Positions 35,311-48,360 of a stretch of DNA of 64,000 nucleotides are shown piece by piece. Under the pieces are notes generated by a model, which ran no database searches, was not told the DNA's origin, and saw only the letters and a program-made list of their open reading frames with translations. The stretch is from Certhia americana. Lineage: Eukaryota > Chordata > Aves > Passeriformes > Certhiidae. Both the position numbers and the translations under genes were made by a program. The stretch covers positions 6,190,819 to 6,254,818 of the forward strand of contig CM031870.1 of assembly GCA_018697195.1 (NCBI GenBank), read 5' to 3'. Within the stretch, counting starts at the first letter, position 1. The number at the start of each line of letters is the position of its first letter.

Positions 35311-38300
35311 TTAAACAGGAGAGCCTAGTCTTGTTTGTTCATCGTGCTCTTCAGAAAGCAGTCTTATTGTCTTCCTCAGCTTCTCTATTTCTTCTTCTTG
35401 CTGTCGCACCTTCTGTTGGAGGTTTGAAATAACCTGAAAATGACAGCCAGTTTACTTCATTTATAGCTAAGCAAGGATAAAGCCTTACTGACCTACTCAA
35501 AATTGTGTTTGTAATCCACTACAGACACAATGCAGCAGACTCAGCTATTCTACTTTCTTGATACTACAACTTAGTCCACAAAGCAGTGAGGCATGGAAAG
35601 GAAAAATGATTAGAAGAATCTGCAGATGTGATGAAAACATTTGAAAGCTTTTCTGACCTATAAAAATACCTCTCAACTGTACAAGAATGTTGCCTAAAGT
35701 TAATGAGCAGCTATCTCATTGCAAAGACACCAGAAATAATACAGTGGCCTAAATACTGTAATCAGAAAAAGAGTCTTAAGTGGAAAGTGTGATTAAATTC
35801 AAAGCCAAACAAATGTCATGCAGGCAGGGATAGAAAGGGCATTTTCTTTTTGTGTTCCTTTAGGCTGTAAGGGTTGGGGTTACTGGCACAACTTACCTGG
35901 TCTGTGGTGTGGAAGAGTTCACTGTCCCGAAGCTGAGCCGCTGTTGGGCGTTCTGCAGCTCTTGGACTGGTGAGGAGTTTCACATACTTGGCCTGAGTAG
36001 GCCATTTCTTGTAGAAAGTGTGAGGAATTTGGCCAGTCCTTAAACGTGTAAGAACTTCTGTTCTTTCCATTTCTGTTCCAAATGGTTGGAAGAGTTCTAG
36101 CAGGATAACACCCATGCTGTACATGTCTGACTGTTAATGGGGTGAAGAGAAAGTTCTGGGATAACTGCTATTTGAACGTAGTGGGCTTCTTTTTCTCATA
36201 AAATCATTATATCAAAAATTTTCCCAACACAAAGTTTCATGATGATATGAAGAGTATCATGACACTACTAAAAGAACACAAATTCAAATCTATATATGTT
36301 CTCAACATACTAAAAAAGTAAGTTTTGCTTTAATAGCAAACAAGAAGGCAAAGTTGAAATCATGTTTCAACAAAAACACTAGGAATATTTATGTATTTAT
36401 CAAATACGTATTTCCCTATTGAAAGGCTTGATTATTTCTATTATTTATTGTGTTAATAGAGAAAAGAAGAAACAAAACGAAGTTCTCTACCTTGAAATCA
36501 TAGTGAGATCCCTGCAGTTGTTCTGGTGAGGCATAGAGGCAGGTCCCCACTCCTGAAGTATGTGTCAGTCCTTTGAGAGGCAATTGAGAGTCAGCAAGAG
36601 TTGTTATTCTTTCAGGTCACAGTTTAATGATTTTAATACCATAGAAACTAAAACACTGAAACTCATTGCACTTTCTTCTCTTACCATTTATCCATTCTGT
36701 CTGAAACCACTGGTCTGCATCATCCCAAAGAAGGTCTTTGCAGGCTAATCCAAAGTCACCTATTTTTACCTGATGGTCTGATCCATGTAGAAAGATATTT
36801 CTAGGCTGCAAGTGAAGACAGAATAAAATTTAAAAATATATCTAAATAAAGAACTATGGCATTTCAGCTGTTTCAAAGTCTATATAATCCAGTGTTTCAC
36901 AGGTATAAGATGATTGCTTAATATTTTTTAGTAGTGGGAGAAAAAAAATTGTCATTGCTGATACCAAATCGTGTGTTAGCAACACCATTTGGGCCAAAAG
37001 ACCACATACCTAGAAGAAGGATTTAGAAAAAAAGGAAGAAAAGCAAAACAGAAAAAAACCAAGATCTACTGAAAAGATGAAGTACTTATTTTTCCCCAAC
37101 GGAAACTGGGAAATTTGCAGAACAGTAAACAGGAACAGGCAAGAGTAGACAGTAAATTTGACCAACTGATGTAGCAGGAAGGATGACTAAATATCATTGG
37201 GCTAGACATAATCCAAAACAAAATACACTTTTCTGTATGATAAGCAGATGCAACGTGCTACTTGGTTCTGGGAAGCTGCTATGAAAAAAAAAAAATATGA
37301 GAGACTTGAGAGATCTGACTCAGAAAACTGAGATTTTATCCATATATTTTGGTTTTAGGACCACTAAGGAGGATAAATTCAAGTATTATATATCTAGAAA
37401 AATTCCCTGACTTGCTCAGCTGGCACAAGGGAAATATAATTGATCTTTTATTAGTGTATAAAGGAGATGTGAATAGTTTAACAAGAGATGAGCAATCTCC
37501 ATTCTTTTTCTTTATTCAGTGCAGATCAAATTTAAAAGATGTAGCACTTGAACAAGTTGCTAGGCATCTCATATCCACTGAAGTAAAAACATATCCAGGA
37601 CACCCACCCACTGGGCTTCTGTTCTCAGAAATTCACACGCTGAAAGACTTTCTTAGAGCATTATCCCAGAAATTACAGTCTCTGCTAGGTATCTGCAAAA
37701 TCACCTTTAGGAGAATATATGGTGAACACCATGAGAACAGGGTCAAAACCAGGTTTGCAGTAACTGGAATTCTAGAATTCTTTATAACTACCAGACTTTG
37801 GACAATAAGGCCGTGATGTTGCTAAATGGGAAGGCAAACTGAGAAACTGTTCACTCTGAAACAGTTGACAGAAAAATGAAAATTAATCCAGAGTGAAGAT
37901 TGTGTGATTTCAAGTAGTTCCACTCTTCCACATGTCAAGTTTTAATAATCATGATTTCCTCATACAGCTGCTTGTATGATGCAGAAAACCTGAGTAGGGA
38001 GCAAAGTAGGAAAACACACATTCACTTCCTTGCTATTCAGGTCAATCAGTAAGCAACTAGAGCATATTTTCAAAAGCTAACTGTATGCAGTTAGCAAACT
38101 GAGGTGTAGTCAAGGGACTTGGTTTATTTTTGTAATTACCTAAAATAATTTTTTTTTTTGGTAATTAAGTTCCTACCCCGGTTAAGGAAAGACTGAGACA
38201 AAAGAAAACCAATCTGACAATGCCTGTTTCTGACAGGAAAATGGCTTCAAAGGAGAAAACACCTCCAGAGCTTAAAATCCACTTGTAAATCAGCGTAACT

Positions 38301-41300
38301 GAGTAGCATGCTGATAGTAAAGGAAGTATGGCACTGTTATAGAGGATATATTGTGTATTTTTTCATACGTAACAAATAAATTCTTAAGAGCCCAGGTCAT
38401 CTCTACTGCAACTATGAAGTTGCTTTCATTCTCCCATAATGTAAATTGTCTTTATTTTCTTCAACCTCAAGTAATAATATGATGAACCTACTTTTATGTC
38501 TCGATGCATCACTCCCATGCTGTGGATATAACAAACTCCTTCTACTACCTCCCGGAAAATCTTCATTGTCCAGTGAACATCCACAAGGTGATATGGACCT
38601 TAAAACAATTTAAATTATTTCAGCTAGTTTTACTGAGTTATGTAAGATTATGGTGGTATGTCTTGTTGAATTCTGTTTATTTATGCTGTGGAATAAATTT
38701 TTAACAGACTGAGTATATTTTAAATATACCATGCTTCTCTCAAGATACTATTTCTGAATTAGCAAAAATCACTAACATCAAAATCCCCAAAAGGAAAGTT
38801 CAGTGAACAGGAACCTATGTCCTCCTGAAGAGACTCTTCCAAACCCCATCAGATAGTTATTTGATAATGAATTTAACAAATTCTTTACTTTCATGCAAGT
38901 CCTGACTTAGCATGAAAAATACAGTTCCAGGTAAAATCATACTAATTTATGTAGCGACATGCTGTCTGTATTGCTTTGCACTCTTTTTTTTGTTCCTAAT
39001 TTTTCTGCTGCTACCCTCTGAAGTTCCTCAATCTTCTCTGGCTGTAGCTGTCCTAAATAAACTTAGCATCTCCTTGTTTTGACCACTTTCCACATTACTA
39101 TTTTATTGAACTGCACTGTCTCCCTGCTCTAATGACCCATATTTAATGTGTCTTTTTGAACACCCACCATGTACTCCCAATTTAGATTTCTATTTCCTCA
39201 TGTCTACCCTACAAGAACATTCACCTTTTCCACGAAAATGTGTGAAAACAGCATTTTGCAAGCTCAAATGCCATTGTAATTCCGTCATTTCCTGACCAGG
39301 AACATAATTTTTTAGCTCATGAAAGCTAAAAGATTATAATTTCAGGAGAGATTAGTGGAAACCAGCTGATAGTTTGCTGGTAAACCTGTTTCTATGAATG
39401 AAAAGAACAGATTTACCTTAATAGTCATTAAAACCAAGATAAAACACTAATCATTTTGGTTTACAACCTGATGTGCATATGGTGCTTTTACCACCCCAGA
39501 GAATGGAACATGTCTCTACTGCTTTAAGAGCATTGGATTTGTTCTTTCAAATGTCAACAGTTACTGATGACTGCTTGGTAGGAGGGCATGAGAAACCCCT
39601 GGTCACTAAGGAAAAGTCAATGTTACAGTTTTCAACCTATTACAAATTAACCTGTCTGGATCAAATTATGTAATTGTATTTTTCACAGCAGAAAAATTAG
39701 CCTTTAACCAGCTTTCTGAGAAGCAGCAGATTCTGTCAATAAAAACTCTGTTCCAAAGAAGGAGTATTGCCCAGACACTGATCTCTCCTGGTAACAACTA
39801 TGCCTCAGGCATTCAGTCATTCCTTTTTGAAGAGCTGTCTAAAACTCAGGAATTTCAATTCTTTTACCAACATCTATCATGCAAAAATTCAATACAAGCT
39901 AATAATTGAATGAAATGAATAAAGAATTTAATGAAGATCCGTATTATAAAGCTGCTGAAGTAAAGTAAAATTAGATAACTGCACTTCAAATTATATATTA
40001 AAAAAAAAGCTTTAAAATAAATAAGACAGTGATGAATCTTACTAGAAGTGTCCTCTGATCTCTTGTTGCATCTTTTATTACGGTCAGCAATCCAATCCCA
40101 CAAGGATGTTTCACACAACTGCATTTGTATATGAAGCATCAAATGATACTCCACCTAACAGAAAAATACTAGTCCATAATTTTGCCATTATAACATGAAG
40201 AGTATTTCTTTCGTTACTTCCTTTAAAGCAAATAAACCCAGAATTATTATTAAACAAAAAAAATCCCTCCAAAAACAGGTAGCAAAAGGACATCAAGTAT
40301 AGTATTAGTAATCTACTGCACTCAACAATTCTATCTAGTGTCGGGGAGTTTTTTTACTTGCTTCTCAAATTTTAACAATTGTTACATGATGAATGCTAAC
40401 AAAACTGCCAGATGCATCTTTAGAGTTTAAAGCCTTCTAGAAATACTAAACAAAGTATTTTATTCCAGCTTTATCAATATAAAACAGAAGAAAAAAATCA
40501 ACTTCTTGATATGGAATTTTATGGAATCACAGAATTATGTAAGTTGGAAAAGACCTTTGAGTCCAGCTGTTTGATTTATTACTGTGAATATGTAGCTCAA
40601 TTTCTGGTAATGGACCAGTTCATCTGATAACCTGGGAAACTCAAGCAGACACCTTTAAAACTGAGTTTCTTGCAAGAGGAAACTCCAAGTGATAGCAAAA
40701 GCTTGAAGCATTCCAGAGCTGGCTGTGTTATACAAAACATCTCAGTGGTATGGCATAAATGAGAGCAAGGTTTTAGACGTACAAGTGATTCCCTGCTTGA
40801 ATCTGCTTTTATCTCTTTCCCATGTACTCCTACACTGCATGGGCACCCCATGACATACCAAGACACTTTCATCAATAGTGAAAGTTAAGGATTTTCAATT
40901 TTGATGGGGCCATTTAATGCAGCCATAGCACTTTCTATTCATGCAGGTACTTTGAAAGGACTCCAGATGCCTAACACATGGAAAGTTCCTCATAGGTGCT
41001 GAGCTTTGGTCAGCTCCTCTGGCTTCCTTGTAATGATGTTACCCACTTAAGTAAAAATTGTCTGAACTTTTGGCTCTACTTGCAGTCATTCCATTCTTTT
41101 ATTGTTATAAATCATTCATTTCCACTGTCTACTGAACTACTTTAAAAACATCACAAAATTAGACAGCAGATAAGGATACTTCATGAGAACTGCATTTACC
41201 TCAAACTCTCCACAGAGTGCTACTTCATTTTTGGAGCATCCTTCAGAGCAGGACTTGCTTTCAGAGCTGGACTCGCTTTCAGTCCTACCAACTTTATCCA

Positions 41301-44300
41301 GACCGGAATGAGGTCCCCGTGTTGAATGATTGTCCACATCAGTTGATAAACTGTTAACATTATTTACAAAGCCTTCTTGTAGTTTTATGGATAATTCACA
41401 TTTATTTGGTTTCACACACTCTTTGCTATTGCTGTTTGTAAAGTCATTCCTTACATCCATATTCTGCACTGATTCTCTACACACATTTTTAGGACTGGTA
41501 CTGTCACAGGACTTCTCTTCTTGTGAGGTAAGGTCAGCAAAGATAATTGAACTACCACTTTCCACACTCTGGATGTGACAGTGATCACTGAAAATAACAA
41601 AGGGAGAGAAATCCAAATAAGCACACATTTTCATACCATCTATTTGTGATACACCATACTGAATTTTTTTTTCCCCAATTGCACACAGCATTCCCAAGTA
41701 AGAGTTCAGCTGCTCCCCCACATAAAACTCCAGGATTACATAACTGCTAGTGCAGGCTCCAACTGATTTAATACTTTCTACCAGCAGAGATTTTGGACAG
41801 CTGTCCCAGAAGCCATGTCTCAGATGCACAGCTGAAGTTGAAGTTGAATATGTTACCACTGAGATTAGTAATACTCACTTGCTACTCTCTTGCTCCAAAA
41901 ATAATGGCTGCAACTCCATTATTGTTTTGCCTGTTGGATGCAAAGACAAATATGGTATTTCATAAAACAAAGAATGCATCCATGTATTTACTAAAAATTA
42001 TCATTTAAGCTATAGCACCTCACTGAATTTAATTCTGTTACCCATGAATAGCTCTAGTTACCTCTACTTCTACTTCTACAAAAGGAATTTGTTAAGTCTA
42101 CTAAGAAGCTACCCTAATATGCATTTAATTTATCTTTAAATGAAAAGAAAATATATGTTGTTAAAAGGGTTGTACTGGGGTTTCTTAGATATTTACTTAG
42201 ACTTCATCTTTCAGAAACCAGCCTGTTCAAGGTAGGGGTGTACAACGTATAGAATAACACACAGTTAAAGGAGCAGCACCAGAAGGCATCACCCTTCACA
42301 TTACACTCCTGCTGTTCTGAAGACACTTGATATCTTGGAAATAATTATCATTAAAATTGCATTTTTATATGAAAAAGCTGGTTTAGCACACAGAAGCAAA
42401 TATAAAACATCAGTCTTGTTTTTTTCAGGGAAACAGAACCGACCTAGAAATAGATTTCATTATGCACTTTCATTACTGCCATTAAATATTTATGAAGGAC
42501 CCCCAGCATTAAACAATGGCTTCCCTCAAGATTCTGTGGATGATTAGTTTAAAAGTTTTGCCTGTTTTACTCTGTCAACTTCCTATGTGTTTATGCATTT
42601 TCTTTTGTGCTTATGGCTGGCTGGGCATCAAGTCAGTGACTTGGAAAGCAATAAAGTTATACAGAGCATAACCAAACCTCCCACTAACAGAGGATCAAAA
42701 GATTTAATTGCTAAAGGCATTCCAGGAAAGGACTAGAAAGGGACAAAGGGATTAGGGTTACAAAGAGACCAAAGACGTCTCTCTAGGTGTACAAAGAGCT
42801 GAGAACAAAGAACCTGAAGAGAAAAACTGAGAAGGTGCAAAATGAACACAAGAGTAGATAAAGTCTCAACAGTTACAGACAGTAGCTAATACGCAAAAAA
42901 ATACAATTGTTCTGTCAGTGCGGGACTATGAAATACAATTCATCAAATTTAAAAATTCTAACTTGGAAAGCAAAATAAAGAGTTTTTGGTGTGTGTGGGG
43001 GGGTTATCATTAAAAGTATGTATTTCCAGGATCTTTCAGCTTTTCTTAGATCTTTTCCGGATCCCAAGAGAAGCATACTGGGATGCTTATTCTAGTGTTG
43101 CTACATCTCTGAGACTTCAAAACATAGTTGCAAATTTGTAGGTTTTTTGTCCTATTCATCACTTTTCTCCAATATCTGAGGTGCCTCATTACCTGGTGAA
43201 CACCTGTAATTTCCCTTTCTTTTGAGGGGAAAAAATAGCCATTTTATCAGAGAATTAATACTCCCCTGAAATATGGGTACACAGGTTGTAAGATGCAAGC
43301 AAGAATTACACAATGAGCTATACTTTCCTTTTGGATGTGCTGTTTGAACTTGCTCCATCCAAGCAGTGTGATAGCCTACGATACTGGGATGCTGCAGCCC
43401 AGCCAGCACTTTGACTTCTCGGAGCACCTGAAAAGACCAAAAAGCCCACAGTGTAACACTCTTTTATTCTGAGTGCTTAGCAAATGTGAAAGGTAACAAA
43501 AAGTAAGTTTCTTAGGGAGGAAGAACAGATGAAATTGTTACAGTAACAGAAAAAAATTGAAAGCTTTAAAACAAATTGATTTTCAACACCGCAAAGATGA
43601 TCAAATTAAAGGAACTAATATAGTTCTTTTAATAGACTTTAATGTGTCTCATTTACTTTTTTCTACTAGGTATTGATAGGCCCAAACCTTTAGAAATTCA
43701 GAATGCATAAAAAATTATATTAGCTACATTAATAAATTAGAACAGAATAAGCTACAGAGGAGTTGAAACAGGAACAAAACACTGGACGAAGAATACCTTC
43801 ATGCAATCTCTTCTTGTAGCCTTCTTAATTTTAATTTTTTTAATAGCATAGAACTGACCATCCAACTTGTTTCTGACCTGAAAACAATTGCAATAGGAGA
43901 AAATTACCTGTTAATGTGCTTGGATTAATTAAATCCTTTCAAACCCATTATTTTCTAAAATTTTACTTCTGCACCCCATTCCTATGGAGTATCACCTGTA
44001 TCAGGGAATGAAACTGGGATTAGGCCCCTGCTGTCATACAGGGATACTGGTACATCCTGATAACTGCTTCATAGGTCCTCAATAAATATGTGAGACTGTA
44101 TTTGTCATGTCCACATGGCACATACCTCATGGGGAACCTTGGGCTGGCCATACGCTATAAGTACGTAACAATTCAACATTGGCCTGGACAGTTTATTTTC
44201 ATAGTGAGGCTCATTTTTTAAAAGCAGCCACAATTAAAACATTGAGGTGTGCAGACCAATCAGTTCTGATGCTGTTTAGAGTCATCTACCATAATACTTC

Positions 44301-47300
44301 ACATGTCAAATAAGGAGTTTTCATTCACTTTCAAAGAGTCAAAATACACAAAGTAAAACATCTGATATATTCTGACAAACAAAACTAATTACAACTTAGC
44401 AGCTTTTGAAATGAAACACCAGCTTTCTTCTAAGATACAGATTTGCACCTCTTCTATTCAAAAACATTTGGGGTACAGTTGTAACTCCACATTCCAACAT
44501 AAAACTAGATATATGCAGAGTACATAAGTTTATATGGGAGGTAAAGAATACCTTGTATACTTTGCCATATCCTCCTCTTCCTAGCCTTGCAACTTCTTCA
44601 AATTCATTCAAGTATCGTGAAGTCTGTGCTTCAAAGAGAACTTCTTTTTCCCTAATTGAGAAAAATCAGGCTGCATTAAACTAAATTACAACTTACAAGT
44701 AAGATACAGCTGTACACGTTTTAAAAATATTATTCATGCTACAAAAAGAAGAAAGTACTTTTACATTACCATACTGTACCAGCCTGAGTTTCAGTGAATA
44801 CTGAAAACCAGCCGACTGAAAGAGCATGCACATGTGCTACAAATCTATACTGTTTTAACAGAGGTGTTCAGATTATTTCTTTTCCATTGATGCCTGATAA
44901 ATCTTCCTGAACAGCAGAAGTGACTGCGAGAGTTGTACTGAAGAACAAATTATCACCCCCATCATTTTGATCATTTGAAGAAATCTTTACATTTTTTTCT
45001 GTGTTTCAGAGCCAAAATATGAAATGCAGCATTAATTAAATTAAGAGTGGAGCCCAGAACTTTAGGGAAGGAGTTAATTTAGTATTTCTATATGCTTTGA
45101 ATACATACCCAATTGCAAGAGACTCTCCGTTATCAAGTTCCTAAGAAACAACAAAATCCAACATAAAAACATGCCATATAAAAAAAACCCAAAACATTTC
45201 TGCTGTGCCAGTGGCATGGACAGCTTCATCAAAACAGAAATCGCAACCTCCTTCTTGGAAGAAAAAGAGGTTACTGACAGCCATTCACATGCTGCAGAGA
45301 GGTTTGCCAAATTAAAGTATTATTATCCCACTGGTAATCTGTTAACATGCTGGAAAGATTACTGCCCTTTTAGAGTTCTGCTGGCAAACAGGATAAAATG
45401 AGGACTCTAAAATATGCTTAATACAAAACCAACTAGCTTAGTTCAAGCAGTGAGATAAGCAAACAGGTCTGATTCATCCTGAAGTACAAGTACACAAACT
45501 ACACCCTCCACTAACATAAATATGAGAGTGTTAGCATAACCAACAGTTTAAAGCTGAAAATGGATGTCTGTCCAAAAAAAGCTGTAGCAATACTTACACC
45601 TTGCCTTTGTTTATAAATATTTGAACTTATTTTATTATTACTATTTAATAAGGTACAAAATATTGATGGCTTCAAAAACTGGTTAGCACCTAGAGAACCA
45701 GAGCATGCCATCCCAACCAGCTAAGGAGTTATTTTGTATAATTATTAAAAAGACCCAATCCAATATTAAAAGAACTCCTGAACAAAAGCTCCTTACTGTA
45801 CAGGTTGCCAAAGAGATGTAACAAAGCTTACCCCATTAAGTACTTGTCGATTAGCTGCTTTCATCAGTTCAGTAATGGCTCTGTTGTGCTGCAATCTTAC
45901 AGTACTAAATTCATCACAAAAGACAAAAGGGGAGAGTAACCCTGTTCTTGTGAAAGTCTGTCGAAGAACTGCTCAAAGGAACAGAGAAAGGACAGAAAAA
46001 CGTTAAATAAAGCCAGGTGATAAGACCACAAAGTCGTTAAACAGGAATGAAAAACTAAACAATCCCTTCTGCTCTAATGCTGTTCCCATACTCTTAGCAA
46101 TTAAAACTAACTCAATCCAGAGCTGCTCTATGGGAATTTGCCATTCCTTCCAGGGTCACAGCTCCTCCTCTTCCTCATCTCAGCATGAGGTTATACGAAC
46201 ATCCACCCATTCACTTACATTTTACTTTTGAACTAATTTTGATCGGTGATAAGAAAAATTCAAAGCAGGTTCACAATTATGAGGATGCATTTATAATCAA
46301 AAGTGGTAATGCCAAGATTTTCCAGTTCCCATCCAAACCCACACACTTGTGCACACAGTCATAATAGAGAATGAAGTTGCTTCCTTCAATCATCTCATCT
46401 TTCTCATATGGAGTAAAACAACCCTGGCAAACAAAACCTCATAAATATTGGAGATGGGTGTAACTGTGCTGTTGTAAATGGCATAAATTTTAGCTATGAA
46501 AAATAAATTAGATTTTATTGTCTACAGTCATGTAAAGGAAGGACAAAACCCTTGTATATGCTTTCTTAAATGCACTAAGTATATGCCTAAATGAACAAAA
46601 TACCCATGATAAGTCATATACCAAGAAGGTATTTTAAAAGTAACACTTCATACTTAAAAATGTGAATTCCCTGAATGATATCAAGAGACTTCATGGCAAA
46701 GTAAAGAACTTGTAAAGGTATTTACTCAGATTTTCACAGAACATAATTTTGAAATATTTAGTGAAGATGCTACTGCAACTATTTCTTCATAAATATTTTA
46801 TTAAATTCCTCTTCTATCAGCATTTTTAGATTACATTTAACAGTAATATAATTTACCCGGCTGCCCTTCTCATGATGCAACTCACATGATCTAGCTGGAA
46901 TAGAACTGTTTGATCTTTACATCTACAGCAATATCCTGTTACTGTTTTCAAAAATAAGACAAGCTGTCATTGCCAATTTATTTGATTCAAGGTATTCATC
47001 CTCTTCACAGAATCTTTCTTGTCCCAGCGGGATAAAATCTACAGCTCTGTATTGATACTACAGAGTAAGGCAGTTTAAGAGACAGGAATGAACTCCTCTT
47101 ACTAACTTCGGAACAAACCCCTGGAGTGAACGGGATTGTGCGTGTACATATGGCAGAGATGCTCCAGCAGTGACACAAGCAGCAGCTGGTTCTGGATGGT
47201 CGAAGTGAACTTCATAAATTTTTGCGACCCGTTTGCAACTCGCAGCTCCGCCGGCACATCCGATTCTGGAAGAGGACAATCAGACGAATGAACTTCGGTC

Positions 47301-47789
47301 TCAGTACACGCATAGTTACCTAAACATCAAAACAATATACAGCCACACAGCTCCAACACAACCCCGGCTCACAGAAGCAGCACCCGAGCTGCCACTGAGC
47401 GAGCAGCTTAAGAGGCTAATTAGGAGGATAATTAATTTTTTTAAGTGCACTCGGAAAGCAGCTACCCAGGGAGGCTGAGGCGCCCCGTGCCCGAGGCAGG
47501 GGGAGCTCGCAGGGCGGCCTCAGGGCAGGGCGCTGCTGAGGGCCTGCCCGCTCTTGCATCACCCCCGCGGCCGCCGCTACCTCAGAGCGGAGGGGAAGGA
47601 TGGGAAGAGGAAGGCGGCGGTTCTACCCTCCTGCCATCCCTACCAGCCGGGGAAAAGGGGCGACTTCCCCGCTCGCCCACAGGGCTGCCCCCGGCCCCAC
47701 TCACCATCAAAGCGCGGCTCCGGGCTCTCCTCAGGGAACTCGATGGCGGCCACCGGCGCCCGCAAGGCCGCAGCCCTCCCGCCCTTCAT
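35311..47789 (-). CDS. EIF2AK1: EIF2AK1 (HRI): heme-regulated eIF2-alpha kinase
   Basis: Fourteen exons, 5' to 3': 47789-47705, 47265-47107, 45968-45832, 45140-45109, 44651-44552, 43877-43797, 43427-43324, 41587-41200, 40154-40043, 38598-38492, 36805-36685, 36570-36491, 36130-35897 and 35433-35311. The total is 1863 nt, or 620 residues (human about 630). Kinase motifs are intact: LGRGGYGKV (from residue 161), YAIKK (Lys184), HRDIKPRN (Asp433), GDFGLA (Asp452), and a C-terminal coiled coil ([19 protein letters not shown]). A Ser/Glu-rich kinase insert covers residues 233-362. HRI phosphorylates eIF2-alpha Ser51 under heme shortage and mitochondrial stress (through DELE1). Two mammalian heme-ligand positions are changed here (Gln108-His109 and Ser400-Pro401). 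A 52-nt candidate exon at 41879-41930 is left out because its phase does not fit. Confidence 0.95.
36806..38491. other. EIF2AK1 intron with an unexplained plus-strand open frame
   Basis: AT-rich intron with no recognised repeat. It contains a 155-codon plus-strand open frame at 37349-37816, antisense to EIF2AK1 and starting with TTG. I do not recognise its product. Codon bias and homology cannot be judged here, so I do not call it a gene. Confidence 0.4.
38599..41199. other. EIF2AK1 introns, mostly featureless
   Basis: Apart from the exon 40154-40043 and a CR1 scrap at 40521-40575, I see no gene, RNA or recognisable repeat. The short open frames on both strands look like chance. Confidence 0.4.
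40521..40575 (-). mobile_element. CR1 LINE 3'-end fragment (antisense) in an EIF2AK1 intron
   Basis: GGAATCACAGAATTATGTAA followed by GTTGGAAAAGACCTTTGAG is the familiar reverse complement of the CR1 3' terminus. It is about 55 bases long, truncated and noncoding. Confidence 0.75.
41879..41930 (-). other. Candidate EIF2AK1 cassette or decayed exon, phase-incompatible upstream
   Basis: On the minus strand a good acceptor (CATCCAACAG) and a strong donor (GTGAGTATT) bound 52 nt. One frame reads [15 protein letters not shown], resembling the human HRI segment near AIELPSLEVLSDQEED. The 3' junction is in phase with exon 41587-41200. The 5' side needs one leftover base, but exon 43427-43324 leaves two, and that frame hits TAG. 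It may be skipped, decayed, or carry a one-base assembly error. Confidence 0.45.
41931..43323. other. EIF2AK1 intron, nothing recognised
   Basis: No supported exon or repeat was found. A further small exon that would repair the 41879-41930 phase problem was looked for on the minus strand and not found with confidence. Confidence 0.35.
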
Positions 47790-48300
47790 CTGCAGGGCGC
47801 CGGGATCCTCTCCGCAGCGGCCGGCGGGGCCCGCCCGGCCCCCCGGGGGCGGCTCCGGGGACCGGGCCAGCGTTTATGGCCCCTCTTTGGGCGCGGAGCG
47901 ATAAAACATGAACTGGAGGGATAAAGCCGAGCGGGGAACCTTCGGTCCGGGAGGCGGGGATGGGCGGGCAGGAGCTCGTACCGAAGGTCCGCGGCCGGGA
48001 GCGGAGCGTCTCCTCCGCACGGGGACCGGCACCGCCCGCAGCTCGCGCGAGCCCCGCGCCCGGACCGGGGGTCGCCGAGCCCCCTCTAGCGGCTCCCGGC
48101 CGCGGCACAGGGGCGGTGCCGGTCCCCGTGTGACCCGGAGGCGCTCGCTGCTCCCCCCGCCGCCGCCGCCGCCTCCGCCTCCTCTCCTCCCCCCGCTCGC
48201 CCGCCTGCCCGGCCGGCGCCGGGCCCCGGATGCAAGAGGCCGGCGGAGGGACGTCATTGTTCCCCGACGGACTGTAACAGTAGGCGGAGCGGGCCGGGCT
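47790..48300. promoter_or_regulatory. Divergent promoter region of EIF2AK1 (-) and USP42 (+)
   Basis: The region lies between the EIF2AK1 ATG (47789) and the proposed USP42 first exon. It is GC-rich and has no clear TATA box. GACGTCAT at 48250-48257 is a near-consensus CRE/ATF site. Start sites on both strands are inferred from position only. Confidence 0.6.
48157..48180 (+). repeat. Short CCG-type triplet run in the EIF2AK1/USP42 CpG island
   Basis: A run of CCG/CCT triplets lies next to the promoter and upstream of the proposed USP42 exon 1. It is short and interrupted. Confidence 0.7.
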
Positions 48301-48360
48301 GAGGCGGGGGCTGCGGCGAGGGGGACCCGGCAGCGCCGAGTCAAGCGGGGGCCGAGCCAG
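48255..48360 (+). other. Proposed USP42 noncoding first exon
   Basis: A consensus donor, GAGCCAG|GTAATG, ends at 48360, and the next plausible USP42 exon starts at 51831 after CTTGTTACAG. The exon start is a guess. Another donor, CAAGG|GTAAGC, at about 49562 could mark an alternative first exon. Confidence 0.45.

Noticed and set aside
41588..41859. In-frame open extension of about 90 codons upstream of the EIF2AK1 exon 41200-41587
   Set aside because: It is separated from the exon by a clear TTTTCAG acceptor, and retention from the 52-nt candidate exon would hit TGA at once. It is treated as intron.
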